Positions 57,301 to 62,415 are shown, counted from the first letter of the stretch. The stretch is 64,000 bases of DNA from Axinella damicornis (GCA_963931865.1 OZ007509.1:9919625-9983624), one strand, 5' to 3'. Numbers and translations: made by a program. Notes: a model not told the origin generated them from the letters alone.

Positions 57301-59398
57301 GGGTAGTACTAAAACCCGGAACGGAATGAACGGAATGAACGGAACAGTCATGTTTCGTCGCTGAGACCAAGGTAAGGCTGTTTAGCGCTGCACGGGCGGT
57401 ACCGTAGACGAATCCTCAAAGGTTAGTACATGGCATATATTGTATGCATTTAACCTCGCACCTACATGTAGGCCCCACTCGGGTACGAGGCTAGTATGCA
57501 CTGTATCGTGTACGGTAATGCGCACAAGTCAGTGAGCTCGGTGCCCCAGCGTAGTCCAAGGTACAACTTCCTTTCTGCCAGTAGCACTTCAGGGTTAGGC
57601 TAGGCAGTTAGTACGGGTACATGTAGTCTGGCCTGTGGGACTTACGTACACCTGTAGCTAGTACAGTAGATATACCGCTGAATGCCCGAACGGGTGGCGA
57701 ACGGTACTACCGGTACCGTACACTGTACACGTGCTCGTGGTGTATATCATGTATGTAGCCTTGTTCTTGTAACACCTACTGCACTTTACCTTGGCAGCTA
57801 TATACATGACAGTACTTTACGGTACCGCCCGTGCAGCGCTAGTCAGACTTACCTTGGTCTCAGCGACGAAAAACGACTTCCGTTCATTCCGTCTGTTCCG
57901 TTCCGTTCCGGGTTTTAGTACTACCCATGGCAAGTCGCAGCCGGGGTGGCAACGGCTACCAGGAGTGTGGTTGCCCCACGAAAAATACATCAGCCTGGGG
58001 CCCTCTCCCTGAGAGCTTTAATAGCTTTTCTATTCCAACGGTACATGTACATGTACGAAGACAAACCTGGACTTCAAATCAGCATCACAATACACTAAAA
58101 TTACATGTGCATTGCATAATGGAAGGTCAACGGAAGCCATTCGACCCCGAGTTAAACCTTTGCTCATCTCTCTAGCTTAGAAGGGAGGTGTATGCCATAG
58201 AGGTAGCTACACGTAAGAACCCTAGCTTGCTAGGAAGGCTGGACCCGAATAAGATGGAGATCTAGACTCACACACAGATGCTTAATTTTGGCTACCACTG
58301 GTTACACACAGTACAAAGCAATCTAGTATACCTGTTCAGGTTGGATGACAATTCAGTGACCAATATTATACCAGACGGATCAGAGAATGTCAGTGGTTAA
58401 TTACCCCGTGTGCACATGCGCAGCAGGGTTAACGGTTAAGTGATCGGTTTGTGTCGATCTGTCTGTGTGGAGCACAAAATCAGCACTTTCAGCAACGAAG
58501 AGCTTGTTGAAGGCTTAGTTTAGGATAGAAGTGTCAGAATTCAGAAAATAATAGCGTCAGCATAACTCACAGACCAGAGATCCACACGAGAGGCTGCGTG
58601 AAATCGTGCTTCTAATTTATACCTCACCCTATTTCTAATGTTACTGCCACAACTTACAGTATCTCATTCTGCATGCTGACATCGACATAATTTAGGCCTA
58701 GCTAGCTCATTGTGCATGCTGTATGAATAATCGGTGGTAGCTACCTGTATCAAGTCAAAGTAGCACACGGGGTATGCTGAGCACCTCTAGTTAACCTAAT
58801 GGTACATGTACATGTACAATGTATGTACAGTACACATCAGCAATTGAGTCTCCTCATCCCACTCACAGCTTTTGTAGCCACCACCCTGCTTGCGTATCCA
58901 GCCACTGTAGCGGACATGATCATCTAAAAGTTCTGGAGCCGACCTGCTGATCAACTGTGGAGAATTGGCCACTACTGTTCCACCTACACTTCCAGTAGCA
59001 TTGGCTGGCATAGTATAGTTCTTTGGTAGGCCTGACGGTGGTTTCCGTTCACCAGTTCTCACGCTTGGCTTGTCAACAGAGCTTGTCCGCTGAAAATCTG
59101 CCTCAACAGGTTGTCGCGGTACAGCACTTTTTCTCCATGGAGGAGCGGCCAACTGCTGTGATTGCTGTGACACCTCTACAAGGGTGCCCAAAGCCCCTTT
59201 CAGCGTAGCAATTTCCGCTGGCTTGACCACTCTGAGATGCTCTCGGATGTACCTGTCATCAATCTGGGGGATGTCCAACCCCGTGATGCCAATTCGCTCA
59301 AAGTTTGGGATGAGGTTGGAGAGGTGGATCTGTCCCAGCCATCGTGAGACATCATCCACATCCCAGTTCTTCAAGTTCTGATAGCTTGGAGCAGCCAT
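27643..59398 (-). CDS. SAM-PH-SH2 adaptor protein, SH3BP2/SLP-76-like, 14 exons recognised
   Basis: A cytoplasmic scaffold of tyrosine-kinase signalling is inferred from its domains. Exons (high to low): 59398-58867, 51760-51661, 47752-47632, 44700-44651, 41149-41012, 40516-40454, 39089-38972, 33065-33008, 30353-30303, 29550-29466, 29371-29335, 29018-28953, 28858-28719, 27769-27643. All junctions are AG/GT and phase-compatible, giving 562 codons with no stop. SAM spans residues 10-75, PH about 162-263, an acidic Tyr-rich linker 264-505, and SH2 begins near 508, with TYLIREGS carrying the phosphotyrosine-binding Arg534. PH and SH2 sequences resemble SH3BP2. SAM plus DDE/Tyr repeats recall SLP-76/BLNK. 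The SH2 C-terminal exon was not found convincingly. An open frame at 27389-27234 fits in phase but lacks SH2 features. Introns reach 7 kb and are full of transposons. Confidence 0.85.
28059..28668. mobile_element. 600-bp TIR element, second copy, in intron 13 of the adaptor
   Basis: Same family as 15931-16530 but inverted: AAATTTTCCACCCACGAAAA and CAGCATTTCACGAAA occur near its right end. The termini have drifted (ACCATATAGCGG). It splits the SH2-coding exons 13 and 14. Confidence 0.82.
28719..28858 (-). CDS. Adaptor exon 13: acidic Tyr motif and SH2 start
   Basis: Acceptor TCCCTCATCTCAG, donor GATAG|GTATGC. It encodes SDSPLEDEDDPYQGDESDAY, then IMFKRPDELMPPSCIFDRLD and RADADR, the first SH2 helix. 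The usual SH2 first tryptophan is absent; Phe or Ile stands there, as also in the divergent SH3BP2-type SH2. Confidence 0.87.
28953..29018 (-). CDS. Adaptor exon 12 (EEGDYV motif)
   Basis: A 66-base phase-0 exon between CCTTCCTGCAG and GTT|GTGAGT. It encodes IMRGGHEIVLPSLESREEGD followed by YV. Tyr472 follows an acidic stretch. Being phase 0-0, it could be skipped without a frameshift. Confidence 0.82.
29040..29335. repeat. Purine-rich low-complexity tract in an intron
   Basis: About 300 bp of GA-rich DNA on the given strand (AGAGGAGAGAGGAGGGATGA and similar). It is pyrimidine-rich on the transcribed strand, between exons 11 and 12. Confidence 0.85.
29335..29371 (-). CDS. Adaptor exon 11 (37-base microexon)
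   Basis: Between CCCTGTTGTGCAG and AAG|GTAGGG. It encodes SSSPPMQDDGQK in the correct phase. Confidence 0.75.
29466..29550 (-). CDS. Adaptor exon 10 (EETYLPI motif)
   Basis: Acceptor GTGTTATAG, donor TACCAG|GTGAAT. It encodes ESEETYLPIIGSGPASDGG. Tyr417 in an acidic ETYLPI context is another candidate phosphosite. An alternative acceptor two bases later would be in phase with exon 7 directly, allowing exons 8-9 to be skipped. Confidence 0.75.
30303..30353 (-). CDS. Adaptor exon 9 (Pro/Gly linker)
   Basis: A 51-base exon between GTACCTGCAG and the consensus donor GCAA|GTAAGT. It encodes TIGQGGPPVASKPSVA. The phase 1-in/1-out arrangement agrees with both neighbours. Confidence 0.75.
30626..31396. 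mobile_element. Mutator-like TIR element with nested insertion
   Basis: Ends TAGCCTTGAACCCTGGG and CCTGGGTTTGAGGCTA. Inner arms GTATCCACTGTTTTTACATG and ATGTGCAAACAATGGATACC are complementary. The interior has an open frame (VSYLQRLGCAVMTLEPEN) of no known family and, at about 31062-31252, a nested copy of the GGACAGTATT element also found at 61498. Confidence 0.75.
31544..31566 (+). repeat. G23 homopolymer
   Basis: An uninterrupted G run downstream of CATGGGGC. Confidence 0.9.
32317..32855. mobile_element. TTAACCC-family MITE
   Basis: Starts TTAACCCTTTAAGACC, ends CTTAAGAGTTAA. It contains CACCCGAAGGGTGCAAACAG and GCATAAATGGACTTAG words found in related copies at 24858, 36641, 37040 and 37590. 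The TTAA at both ends suggests a TTAA target site (piggyBac- or Kolobok-like), but this is inference. Confidence 0.75.
33008..33065 (-). CDS. Adaptor exon 8 (GGAPLVPLRSIV)
   Basis: A 58-base exon with a strong CAC|GTGAGT donor. The acceptor GGCAAG lies only about 25 bases after a (TCCC)n tract of some 165 bases on the transcribed strand. Phase 0 in, phase 1 out is exactly what exons 7 and 9 need, which is the main support. It encodes GGAPLVPLRSIVSLQPSRT. Confidence 0.6.
33088..33253. repeat. (GGGA)n microsatellite
   Basis: About 165 bp of GGGA units with a short GGAGGAGAGGAG interruption near 33165-33182. On the transcribed strand it is a (TCCC)n polypyrimidine tract just ahead of adaptor exon 8. 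Confidence 0.95.
33688..34299. mobile_element. TTAACCC-terminus element, second type
   Basis: Ends TTAACCCTTTAAGCCC and TTAAAGGGTTAA. An internal foldback surrounds GAAGGGGGGGCAGCAGCCCC at 33877-33905. The interior is unrelated to the element at 32317. Confidence 0.72.
34381..34973. mobile_element. TACAGTAG-family TIR element
   Basis: Inverted repeats of about 58 bp: TACAGTAGCTGTCAATATAA at the left and TTATTGACTGCTACTGTA at the right, running inward through GTTTACAAACAACGATCGTT. Fragment copy at 26306. The termini resemble those of the 1.4-kb element at 52041. Confidence 0.85.
35290..35590. repeat. Short tandem repeats (CAGTGATTGCC type)
   Basis: Repeated AGCCACAGTGATTGCC-like words make a shadow ORF. 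The left part is an inverted relative of 38470-38720 (AGCAGCTTCATGTGGAGCTG against CTCCAAATGTAGCTGCTC). Confidence 0.65.
36003..36370. repeat. Element with two long G runs (G40 and G35)
   Basis: G40 at 36033-36072 and G35 at 36299-36333. CCAGGGGTGGATCG at the left and GGATCCACCCT at the right are approximate inverted termini, so both runs may lie inside one TIR element. Confidence 0.6.
36641..36900 (+). mobile_element. TTAACCC-family MITE, partial
   Basis: Left end GTTAACCCTTTACC, with body words GGTGGGTGGGTGCACCCGAA and GATAGGTTC as in 32317. The right end is not clear. Confidence 0.7.
37040..37345 (+). mobile_element. TTAACCC-family MITE, partial
   Basis: Shares CTTCATCATGTGACTTCTGG, GGGAGATAGGTTCTGCGACA and the CCATTTC...ACGGCAGGTTG region with 32317. 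Confidence 0.7.
38972..39089 (-). CDS. Adaptor exon 7: Ser/Pro linker
   Basis: Acceptor CACAACAG, donor GAG|GTGACC. It encodes SQVGDGSASFPPGPRQSLSS and, further on, NFKNIDEWE. The proline-rich part could be an SH3 ligand. Its phase joins exon 6 exactly and it ends in phase 0. Confidence 0.75.
39353..39379 (-). repeat. C27 homopolymer
   Basis: The only long run of this kind with C on the given strand. It borders the C-rich minisatellite to its right. Confidence 0.9.
39380..40320. repeat. C-rich minisatellite
   Basis: Imperfect tandem units of roughly 30-35 bp built on CCCAACACCAGTCCCTGCAG and CTCCAGTCCTTCCCAGAGCT. It lies in the intron between adaptor exons 6 and 7. Long open frames on both strands here are artefacts of composition. 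Confidence 0.85.
40454..40516 (-). CDS. Adaptor exon 6: second YDxP motif
   Basis: Acceptor CCCTTGCAG, donor CTTACAG|GTGATG. The 63-base exon encodes QPDDEDRIYDQPDGDIDDPY. Tyr323 (YDQP) lies exactly 20 residues after Tyr303, and both motifs are followed ten or eleven residues later by a PY. It looks like a duplicate of the 3' half of exon 5. Confidence 0.85.
41012..41149 (-). CDS. Adaptor exon 5: acidic linker with YDEP motif
   Basis: Acceptor ACACACTCTCAG, donor CTACTC|GTTAGT. It encodes a run of Asp residues and then MGNIYDEPDDEDNPYS. Tyr303 in YDEP fits the known Nck/Crk-type SH2-binding consensus. Exon phase is 2-2, like exon 6. Confidence 0.85.
41389..41530 (+). repeat. SINE-like repeat, copy 1
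   Basis: Shares with 41884-42033 the series TTACTATGATGATGTCAGTC, GTGCAGGTTCAACTCTC, and GGATCGAAA...TAGACTTTCGGGAAGA. The GGTTCAACTCT word recalls a tRNA B box, so a tRNA-derived SINE is possible, but no clear A box is seen. Confidence 0.6.
41884..42033 (+). repeat. SINE-like repeat, copy 2
   Basis: About 90 percent alike to copy 1 by eye, and inserted inside the left part of the transposon at 41849. A third copy, inverted, is at 48058-48232. Confidence 0.6.
42380..43395 (-). pseudogene. Transposase pseudogene lacking its catalytic core
   Basis: Start MPRKAVRKRQLDLSLETARE, then an in-frame TGA. A helix-turn-helix-like stretch AAELAAVMIGSSHKAVRDWR follows near 43000. After several frame changes the sequence jumps near 42700 to a C-terminal part with NPIKCIWAQEKR, SLRTLYT and HFRKVRHNMYTYLEGVPGGS. 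The NPI-x-x-x-W-x-x-x-K motif follows the last acidic catalytic residue in Tc1/mariner-like DDE transposases. The DDE core between the two parts is missing, so the copy cannot be active. Confidence 0.72.
43745..44345. repeat. 36-bp minisatellite, about 16 units
   Basis: Unit built on AGGCTGGGAGGAGGGGTGGA followed by GAGTGAGGAGGT and a 4-bp variable end, with some units carrying an inserted ACATGTACATG. The length is a multiple of three and stop-free, producing open frames of 209-329 codons on both strands. I do not consider these genes. Confidence 0.92.
44651..44700 (-). CDS. Adaptor exon 4: PH C-terminal helix
   Basis: A 50-base exon between TGACTGCAG and GTTTGT. It encodes CWKQAIDAEIATCTKR, in which the Trp and the amphipathic pattern match the conserved PH alpha-helix (E-M-x-x-W-x-x-A-I). 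It completes the PH domain begun 14 kb upstream. Confidence 0.85.
45014..46278. mobile_element. Nested TIR elements
   Basis: The outer termini GAGTACGTATCAAGCGCCC and GGGCGCTTAATACGTACTC enclose an inner element, 45070-46007, with 140-bp arms (GCAGTGTAGTAAGGGCCCAC and GTGGGCCCTTACTACACTGC). A 197-codon minus-strand frame (45942-45349) begins within the right arm. Its product has no recognised domain. Confidence 0.8.
46518..46538 (+). repeat. G21 homopolymer
   Basis: Flanked by GTAGTGTACAAAATT and CGTATTAACGGGACACTAC, whose AGTGT/ACACT ends may be short inverted termini. Confidence 0.88.
46563..46732. repeat. Short inverted repeat
   Basis: Arms CTCAAGCAGGTCTCTTAGCT and AGCTAAGAGACCTGCTTGAG, about 33 bp each, separated by about 95 bp. 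Confidence 0.8.
46844..47305. mobile_element. Mutator-like TIR element with 10-bp target duplication
   Basis: Ends TAGCCTCGTTCCCAGGCCG and TGAGAACGAGGCTA, arms about 60 bp (GTTTTGGGAGGGAGAAACAG). AGGGAACTGC is repeated exactly on both sides. The interior open frame (LRKQLLPRAGKDC) is of unknown origin. Confidence 0.88.
47632..47752 (-). CDS. Adaptor exon 3: PH central strands
   Basis: Acceptor CACACCAG. It encodes ADYCTDPKIREKFKWTLKL and then RTYYFALGAKKEME, the expected PH strands 5-7. The donor chosen is GAG|GTGGGC because it puts the next exon in phase 0. A GTATAT donor 10 bases further is the alternative, but it would break the phase with exon 4. Confidence 0.85.
47768..47822. repeat. 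(GT)n microsatellite
   Basis: Interrupted GT-rich tract just before adaptor exon 3, so it is CA-rich on the transcribed strand. Confidence 0.85.
48058..48232 (-). repeat. SINE-like repeat, copy 3 (inverted)
   Basis: Contains GAGAGTTGAACCTGCACC and GCACCTATAGTGAGCTGCG, reverse complements of words in the copies at 41389 and 41884, plus a diverged GGATCGAAAACGG part. Confidence 0.55.
48290..48725 (+). repeat. Repeat family A, dispersed copy 5
   Basis: Same order of words as the tandem array at 886-3310, ending CAGGAATGCGGTTGCCCCTCG. Deletions remove part of the middle. Confidence 0.85.
48962..49358. mobile_element. Mutator-like TIR element with 10-bp target duplication
   Basis: Ends TAGTCTCGTTCCCAGGCCC and GGCCTGGGAACAAGGCTA. 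ATGGATCTCT is repeated on both sides. Inner arms (GGTATGTTTCCTCAC and GTGAGGAAACATACC) match. Confidence 0.88.
49625..50070 (+). repeat. Repeat family A, dispersed copy 6
   Basis: Starts with the ACACTCCTGGTAGGGGAAAA words and ends GGCTACCAGGAGTATGGCTG. A partial inverted relative lies at 50780-51000, ending in CAATTTTTCCCTTACCAGG. Confidence 0.82.
51661..51760 (-). CDS. Adaptor exon 2: PH strands 2-4
   Basis: A long pyrimidine tract and CCCCCTCTCAG precede it. The leftover T from exon 1 plus GG makes the PH tryptophan, giving WKRRYLILRLGCLYYF and then PKGSFTLVGY. These are hallmark PH positions, with basic residues after the first strand that could contact phosphoinositides. Donor: ATATAC|GTAAGT. 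100 bases. Confidence 0.9.
52041..53441. mobile_element. 1.4-kb TIR element hosting a nested element
   Basis: Ends TACAGTAGGAGTCAAATTAA and TTTAATTGACTCCTACTGTA, with further complementary AAAGTTCCCGTTTC/GAAACGGGAACTTT. The subterminal parts are full of CCGTTTTACG/CGTAAAACGG-like words. A Mutator-like element is inserted at 52234-52968. Confidence 0.87.
52234..52968. mobile_element. Mutator-like TIR element with 9-bp target duplication
   Basis: Ends TAGTCTCGTGCCCAGACC and GGTCTGGGCACGAGACTA, arms about 70 bp through GAACGAAGTCGAATTTCTTG. GCAGGCTAT is duplicated on both sides. The interior minus strand has DPSKVPERTAKRTGSRFHDG and CFKDLLWAMGERQKV in one frame, which looks protein-like but is not recognised. 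It may be a captured gene piece. Confidence 0.9.
54303..54730 (+). repeat. Dispersed repeat with GCAGCAGCTGAAG minisatellite
   Basis: The left part is the inverted partner of the window start (1-175). The right part (54500-54700) has imperfect units of about 33-36 bp, such as GAGCAGCAGCTGAAGTGGGT GCAATCGGG. A related piece is at 56855-56945. Shadow ORFs on the minus strand are not genes. Confidence 0.8.
55152..55762. mobile_element. Mutator-like TIR element, long arms
   Basis: Ends TAGCCTCGGTCCCAGGCTC and GAGCCTGGGACCGAGGCTA. The arms are about 90 bp and extend through AAAAGCTGTCGACTTCCGG. The flanks GGCACTGCC and GGCACAGCC are probably a 9-bp target duplication with one change. An interior 100-codon frame is not recognised. 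Confidence 0.88.
57160..57990 (+). repeat. Repeat family A, copy 7, split by an insertion
   Basis: Left part GGTTCTGACTACACTGTCGT to GTGCGTTAATTGG, right part CAACGGCTACCAGGAGTGTG. The element at 57301-57926 separates them. Confidence 0.8.
57301..57926. mobile_element. TIR element (GGGTAGTACTAAAACCC), 9-bp target duplication
   Basis: Perfect outer termini GGGTAGTACTAAAACCC and GGGTTTTAGTACTACCC, arms about 110 bp including CGTCGCTGAGACCAAGGTAA. The flanks ATGACAAGT and ATGGCAAGT fit a 9-bp duplication with one mismatch. It is a Mutator-like family distinct from the TAGCCTCG group. Confidence 0.85.
58867..59398 (-). CDS. Adaptor exon 1: SAM domain and start of PH
   Basis: ATG is directly preceded by an in-frame TAA, fixing the start. 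Residues 10-75 form a SAM domain (NWDVDDVSRWLGQIHLSNLI, then GITGLDIPQIDDRYIREHL). SAM domains mediate oligomerisation or partner binding. A Ser/Pro/Arg-rich linker with SRSAPEL leads to the first PH strand (YSGWIRKQGGGYKS). The exon ends at the consensus donor AGCT|GTGAGT, leaving one base. Confidence 0.9.
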
Positions 59399-59931
59399 TT
59401 AGACTATTCTCCCTTGCAATTGAGGATGCTCAAACGCTTGAGCCAATACTGTGAACAACTTGTACCAAACCTTTCCTTGAAAGCAATTCCGAATGGGTGG
59501 CTAATTTATAGTCGAATGAGTGGCTAATTGCCCATTCCAATAATATACGTATTCACCAATCGTTCAGACTTAGCAGTCTAGTCGTCACAGGTACAGGAGC
59601 TCTTGAGGATCACCGCCCACATCAGATTCAAGGATCTAGTGGTCGTAGCACAGTCGACCCACAACTTTTTCTTCTGGTATCTTATTCGGATGGCTTTGTT
59701 TCAGCTCCTACACATGCTACAAGCCCAAACACAAGGACAAAACAAGCTGTCACCCATCAGAAGACAAACTAGTCTTTTTGTCTCGGGCAACCGATGAAAA
59801 TTTTTGCCCCATCACGTGCTATTCTACGCATGCGCGCGCGTGCCCATCATAAATGACAAATTCAAACCTTGAAGTCTTTGAGACTCCTGACGACTGGCGG
59901 ACTGGACTGCGTCTGTTGTGAAATTGGAAGC
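59399..59931. promoter_or_regulatory. Shared promoter region of the adaptor and kinesin-5 genes
   Basis: 533 bp between two divergent ATGs. A 17-bp direct repeat, CGAATGRGTGGCTAATT, occurs at 59490-59506 and 59513-59529, about 100 bp from the adaptor start. Near the kinesin start are CGCATGCGCG (59827-59838, NRF1-like) and TTCAAA (59861-59866), which resembles the CHR element of mitotic promoters. The regulatory roles are inferred only. Confidence 0.5.
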
Positions 59932-60029
59932 ATGGATGCGCACGCATGGCTGTGCACACGTCCAGGAAAACCGAAGAAGGGACAAAGCAGCCCCCAAGAA
60001 AAGAACATCCAAGTGGTAGTGCGATGCAG
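59932..60029 (+). CDS. KIF11: Kinesin-5 (KIF11/Eg5) first coding exon
   Basis: Starts MDAHAWLCTRPGKPKKG and ends EKNIQVVVRCR at the consensus donor GCAG|GTAAGG, leaving two bases. KNIQVVVRCR is the first beta strand of the kinesin motor domain and is most like Eg5/KIF11, where it is followed by PFN. Kinesin-5 is a tetrameric plus-end motor that slides spindle microtubules. The basic leader before the motor fits the family. The next exon (starting P-F-N or similar) was not found before 64000, so the first intron is at least 4 kb or the gene is broken here. Confidence 0.75.
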
Positions 60030-60361
60030 GTAAGGGAAATGAGGGTATGGAACAACCAAGCCTAAGGGATTCTAGCAACGACTAACTAGCTCTTGGATAC
60101 AAGTTACCAACGGTGCATAAACACCATCTGGTGCACTATTAAACTTGAAACCAAATATCACTGCTGTACCTCTGTGCAATCACTACTATCACCCCGTAAA
60201 CGAACAGAACCTGACCCTGGCATCCGCTGAAAGCCAGATCACAGCCCAGTGAGAACAGCCTCGGAAGATGAAGGCTAAGGTGACAATGATGCCACTTAAA
60301 AGGCCACAGCTAATATCAACAATTGTACAATTAGAAAAATGTTCAGTTTCACAATGTGGTG

Positions 60362-60890
60362 TATAGACCTTATGCACATGACGTCACAAGGCATTACGTC
60401 ATTAGCGAACGGGCTGCGCCGCCGTGAAGCCGCTATTTTGAGTGGCAAAAGAACCGTATCGCGTCATCGTTGGTTCATGGCGAACGAATAACAAGACATT
60501 GTGCCGTCGGATGCACCAATCGTTTCCACAAAGACTGCGGATCATCTTTCTACAGATTCCTGATAGGCGCAGTAGGTGGCTCGCTGCTGTGAAAAGAGAA
60601 AACTGGCAGCCCAATGTGAGTTCATGGGTGTGCAGTTATGGGTCATCCACTGATCCTGGCAGCATATCCAGCTTTTCATCGTACCTCTGCTTTGTCGCTG
60701 CATCCAAGTCCTCCTCGTAGTACTTAGAATACTTCCGCTTGCACATCATCACCGTCGCGTCGTACACGCGTGAATTTCGTTCTTGCCACTCAAGATGGCG
60801 GCGTAGCAACGCATCGAACGTTGCTATGTAATTGATGATGTCATGCGTACGTTGGAATGTAATTATTGAAGGACGTGCATAAGGTCTATA
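60362..60890. mobile_element. TIR element with broken THAP domain and a convergent second ORF
   Basis: Perfect termini TATAGACCTTATGCAC and GTGCATAAGGTCTATA. On the plus strand (60475-60616) lies a THAP zinc-finger start: HCAVGCTNRFHKDCGSSFYR, then in the next frame PDRRSRWLAAVKRENWQPN. A one-base loss after RF explains the frame change. It ends at a GTGAGT donor. On the minus strand (60893-60639) an open frame includes CKRKYSKYYEEDLDAATKQR and YDEKLDMLPGSVDDP. It is probably a deletion derivative of an autonomous THAP-transposase element. Confidence 0.75.
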
Positions 60891-61224
60891 CATGTGTGCA
60901 TATCAGAAAAGTCCGTTCTGAATTAGTGAAAAAAAATTTACGCTACCCTATTGCGGGTAAATCAGAATACCAGGGGGGATTACGGAACACCCCACCGCGA
61001 TTGCAAAGGCACAGTAGAGGGCTATAACTGATATGCTGGTAAGACTGAGAGGGACACACAGCTAGCATCACGGTGGTGCACAATCCGGGCTTTCGTATTG
61101 GATTATTCTCCAAAGCTGTGGGACAAACTAGCTTAGTGCCTGCTGAGTTTATTTTAGCCCGCAACTTGGGGGAAGAAGCTACATGTACAATGTAGTTTAG
61201 TGGTCAAGCTACATCAAATCGTCA

Positions 61225-61434
61225 TTGTGGTCAATTCACACATTTATAATTGAGCTTACATACAAAAACAGTCGTCGCCGCCCAGACAGTCAGAGTTTTG
61301 GCAGTTCTTTGGAGCATCCAGCTGTTGGCAACGTCTATGGAACTACTCCAGTCAGGAGAAGACTTGACTCAACCAAAATAGCGGGTGTTCCGAATTCCTC
61401 CACTGTTCCTAAATACGGCATTTCCCTTAAATAG
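61225..61434 (+). CDS. Unrecognised open frame, possibly a last exon
   Basis: The frame reads SRRRPDSQSFGSSLEHPAVG and VRRRLDSTKIAGVPNSSTVP and ends at a stop. Basic, Ser/Pro-rich composition. No family is recognised, and it could be a gene piece in an unmapped element. Confidence 0.2.
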   Translation: MWSIHTFIIELTYKNSRRRPDSQSFGSSLEHPAVGNVYGTTPVRRRLDSTKIAGVPNSSTVPKYGISLK

Positions 61435-61497
61435 CTCTCAAGTTGGGCCAATGATGTAAATAACATGCGTATTAGTTCCCTGTTATATCTTCATTGA

Positions 61498-61680
61498 GGT
61501 ATGGGAGGGGATTTCCGGACAGTATTGTAATTCCGGACCCGGCACTTCTTAGCCTTCGCATTCGCTCCGTTAGCAATTCTTCTGAATTATAGTAAGTATG
61601 CATGCATGCCTTACCTTCCAACGCTGTACTGAGAGTGCGAAAGTTGGGGCCGTGTCCGGAAATCCCCTGACGTCCAGAAA
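61498..61680. mobile_element. Short element with GGACAGTATT termini
   Basis: GGGGATTTCCGGACAGTATT at the left and GGCCGTGTCCGGAAATCCCC at the right are inverted. Related copies lie at about 31062-31252 and 6017-6190. Confidence 0.7.
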
Positions 61681-61825
61681 TCCCGTCCATTACCTTAGTG
61701 GCCAGATTGTTGCTGTTTCACAACTTGAACCTCTCATAATATTATTGAAGTTGTTATTGGACTGTCAGGAAGAAGGGTGATGTATTAGGGTATATTAGAG
61801 CCAGTGCTGAATGTGTCCAATACCT

Positions 61826-62415
61826 TAGCCTCGTTCCCAGGCTGCGTGGGAGGAGAGACTAGACGCTAGCGCCACTATTTACGGTATAATTATTTCCGTA
61901 AAATTGTAATGTTTACGTTGTCATTCCACGTGGATCATATCCGGACCGAATATTCAAGGTCTAATCTACGTACACGCTCAAGTCAAAAAGTTGCTGCAAA
62001 GCATTTCTGTCGAATCCGTCGTTCAGAAGGGCGACCCAAGTATTCCGCTGCTCTCTTCAGTGATTTAGGATTGTGTGAAGATTGGCGTTCTCATCTGTGT
62101 AAGTTACTTCTCATGTCTGCCGTGTCTGTTGACAGTGGCGACGGCTTACCTGCCGTTCCTGCGTAGGCGAAGTCAAGACAGTCAAACCGAAACTCAGGGT
62201 ACTTATGAAGCAGGTTCCTGACAGCGTGGCAAAAGCGCTTTCTCACTTGTTTCTTTTCGATGATACGGAAGTGAATCGGACGTATACGTATCAATTTCAC
62301 TGACCATTTACAAACGAAAACGAATTCCCAGGTTTTTCTGGGAATGCTCGCGCATGCGCAAGCAGTGGATACCAGGCCGTCTTCTCTCCTCCCACGCGGC
62401 CTGGGAACGAGGCTA
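61826..62415. mobile_element. Mutator-like TIR element with target duplication
   Basis: Ends TAGCCTCGTTCCCAGGCTGC and GGCCTGGGAACGAGGCTA. The flanks share CCAATACCT. Both strands carry protein-like frames (plus: CRIRRSEGRPKYSAALFSDL; minus: CHAVRNLLHKYPEFRFDCLD) that are not recognised. Confidence 0.87.

Noticed and set aside
59603..59797. 64-codon plus frame in the shared promoter region
   Set aside because: No similarity, and it lies upstream of the well-supported kinesin start.
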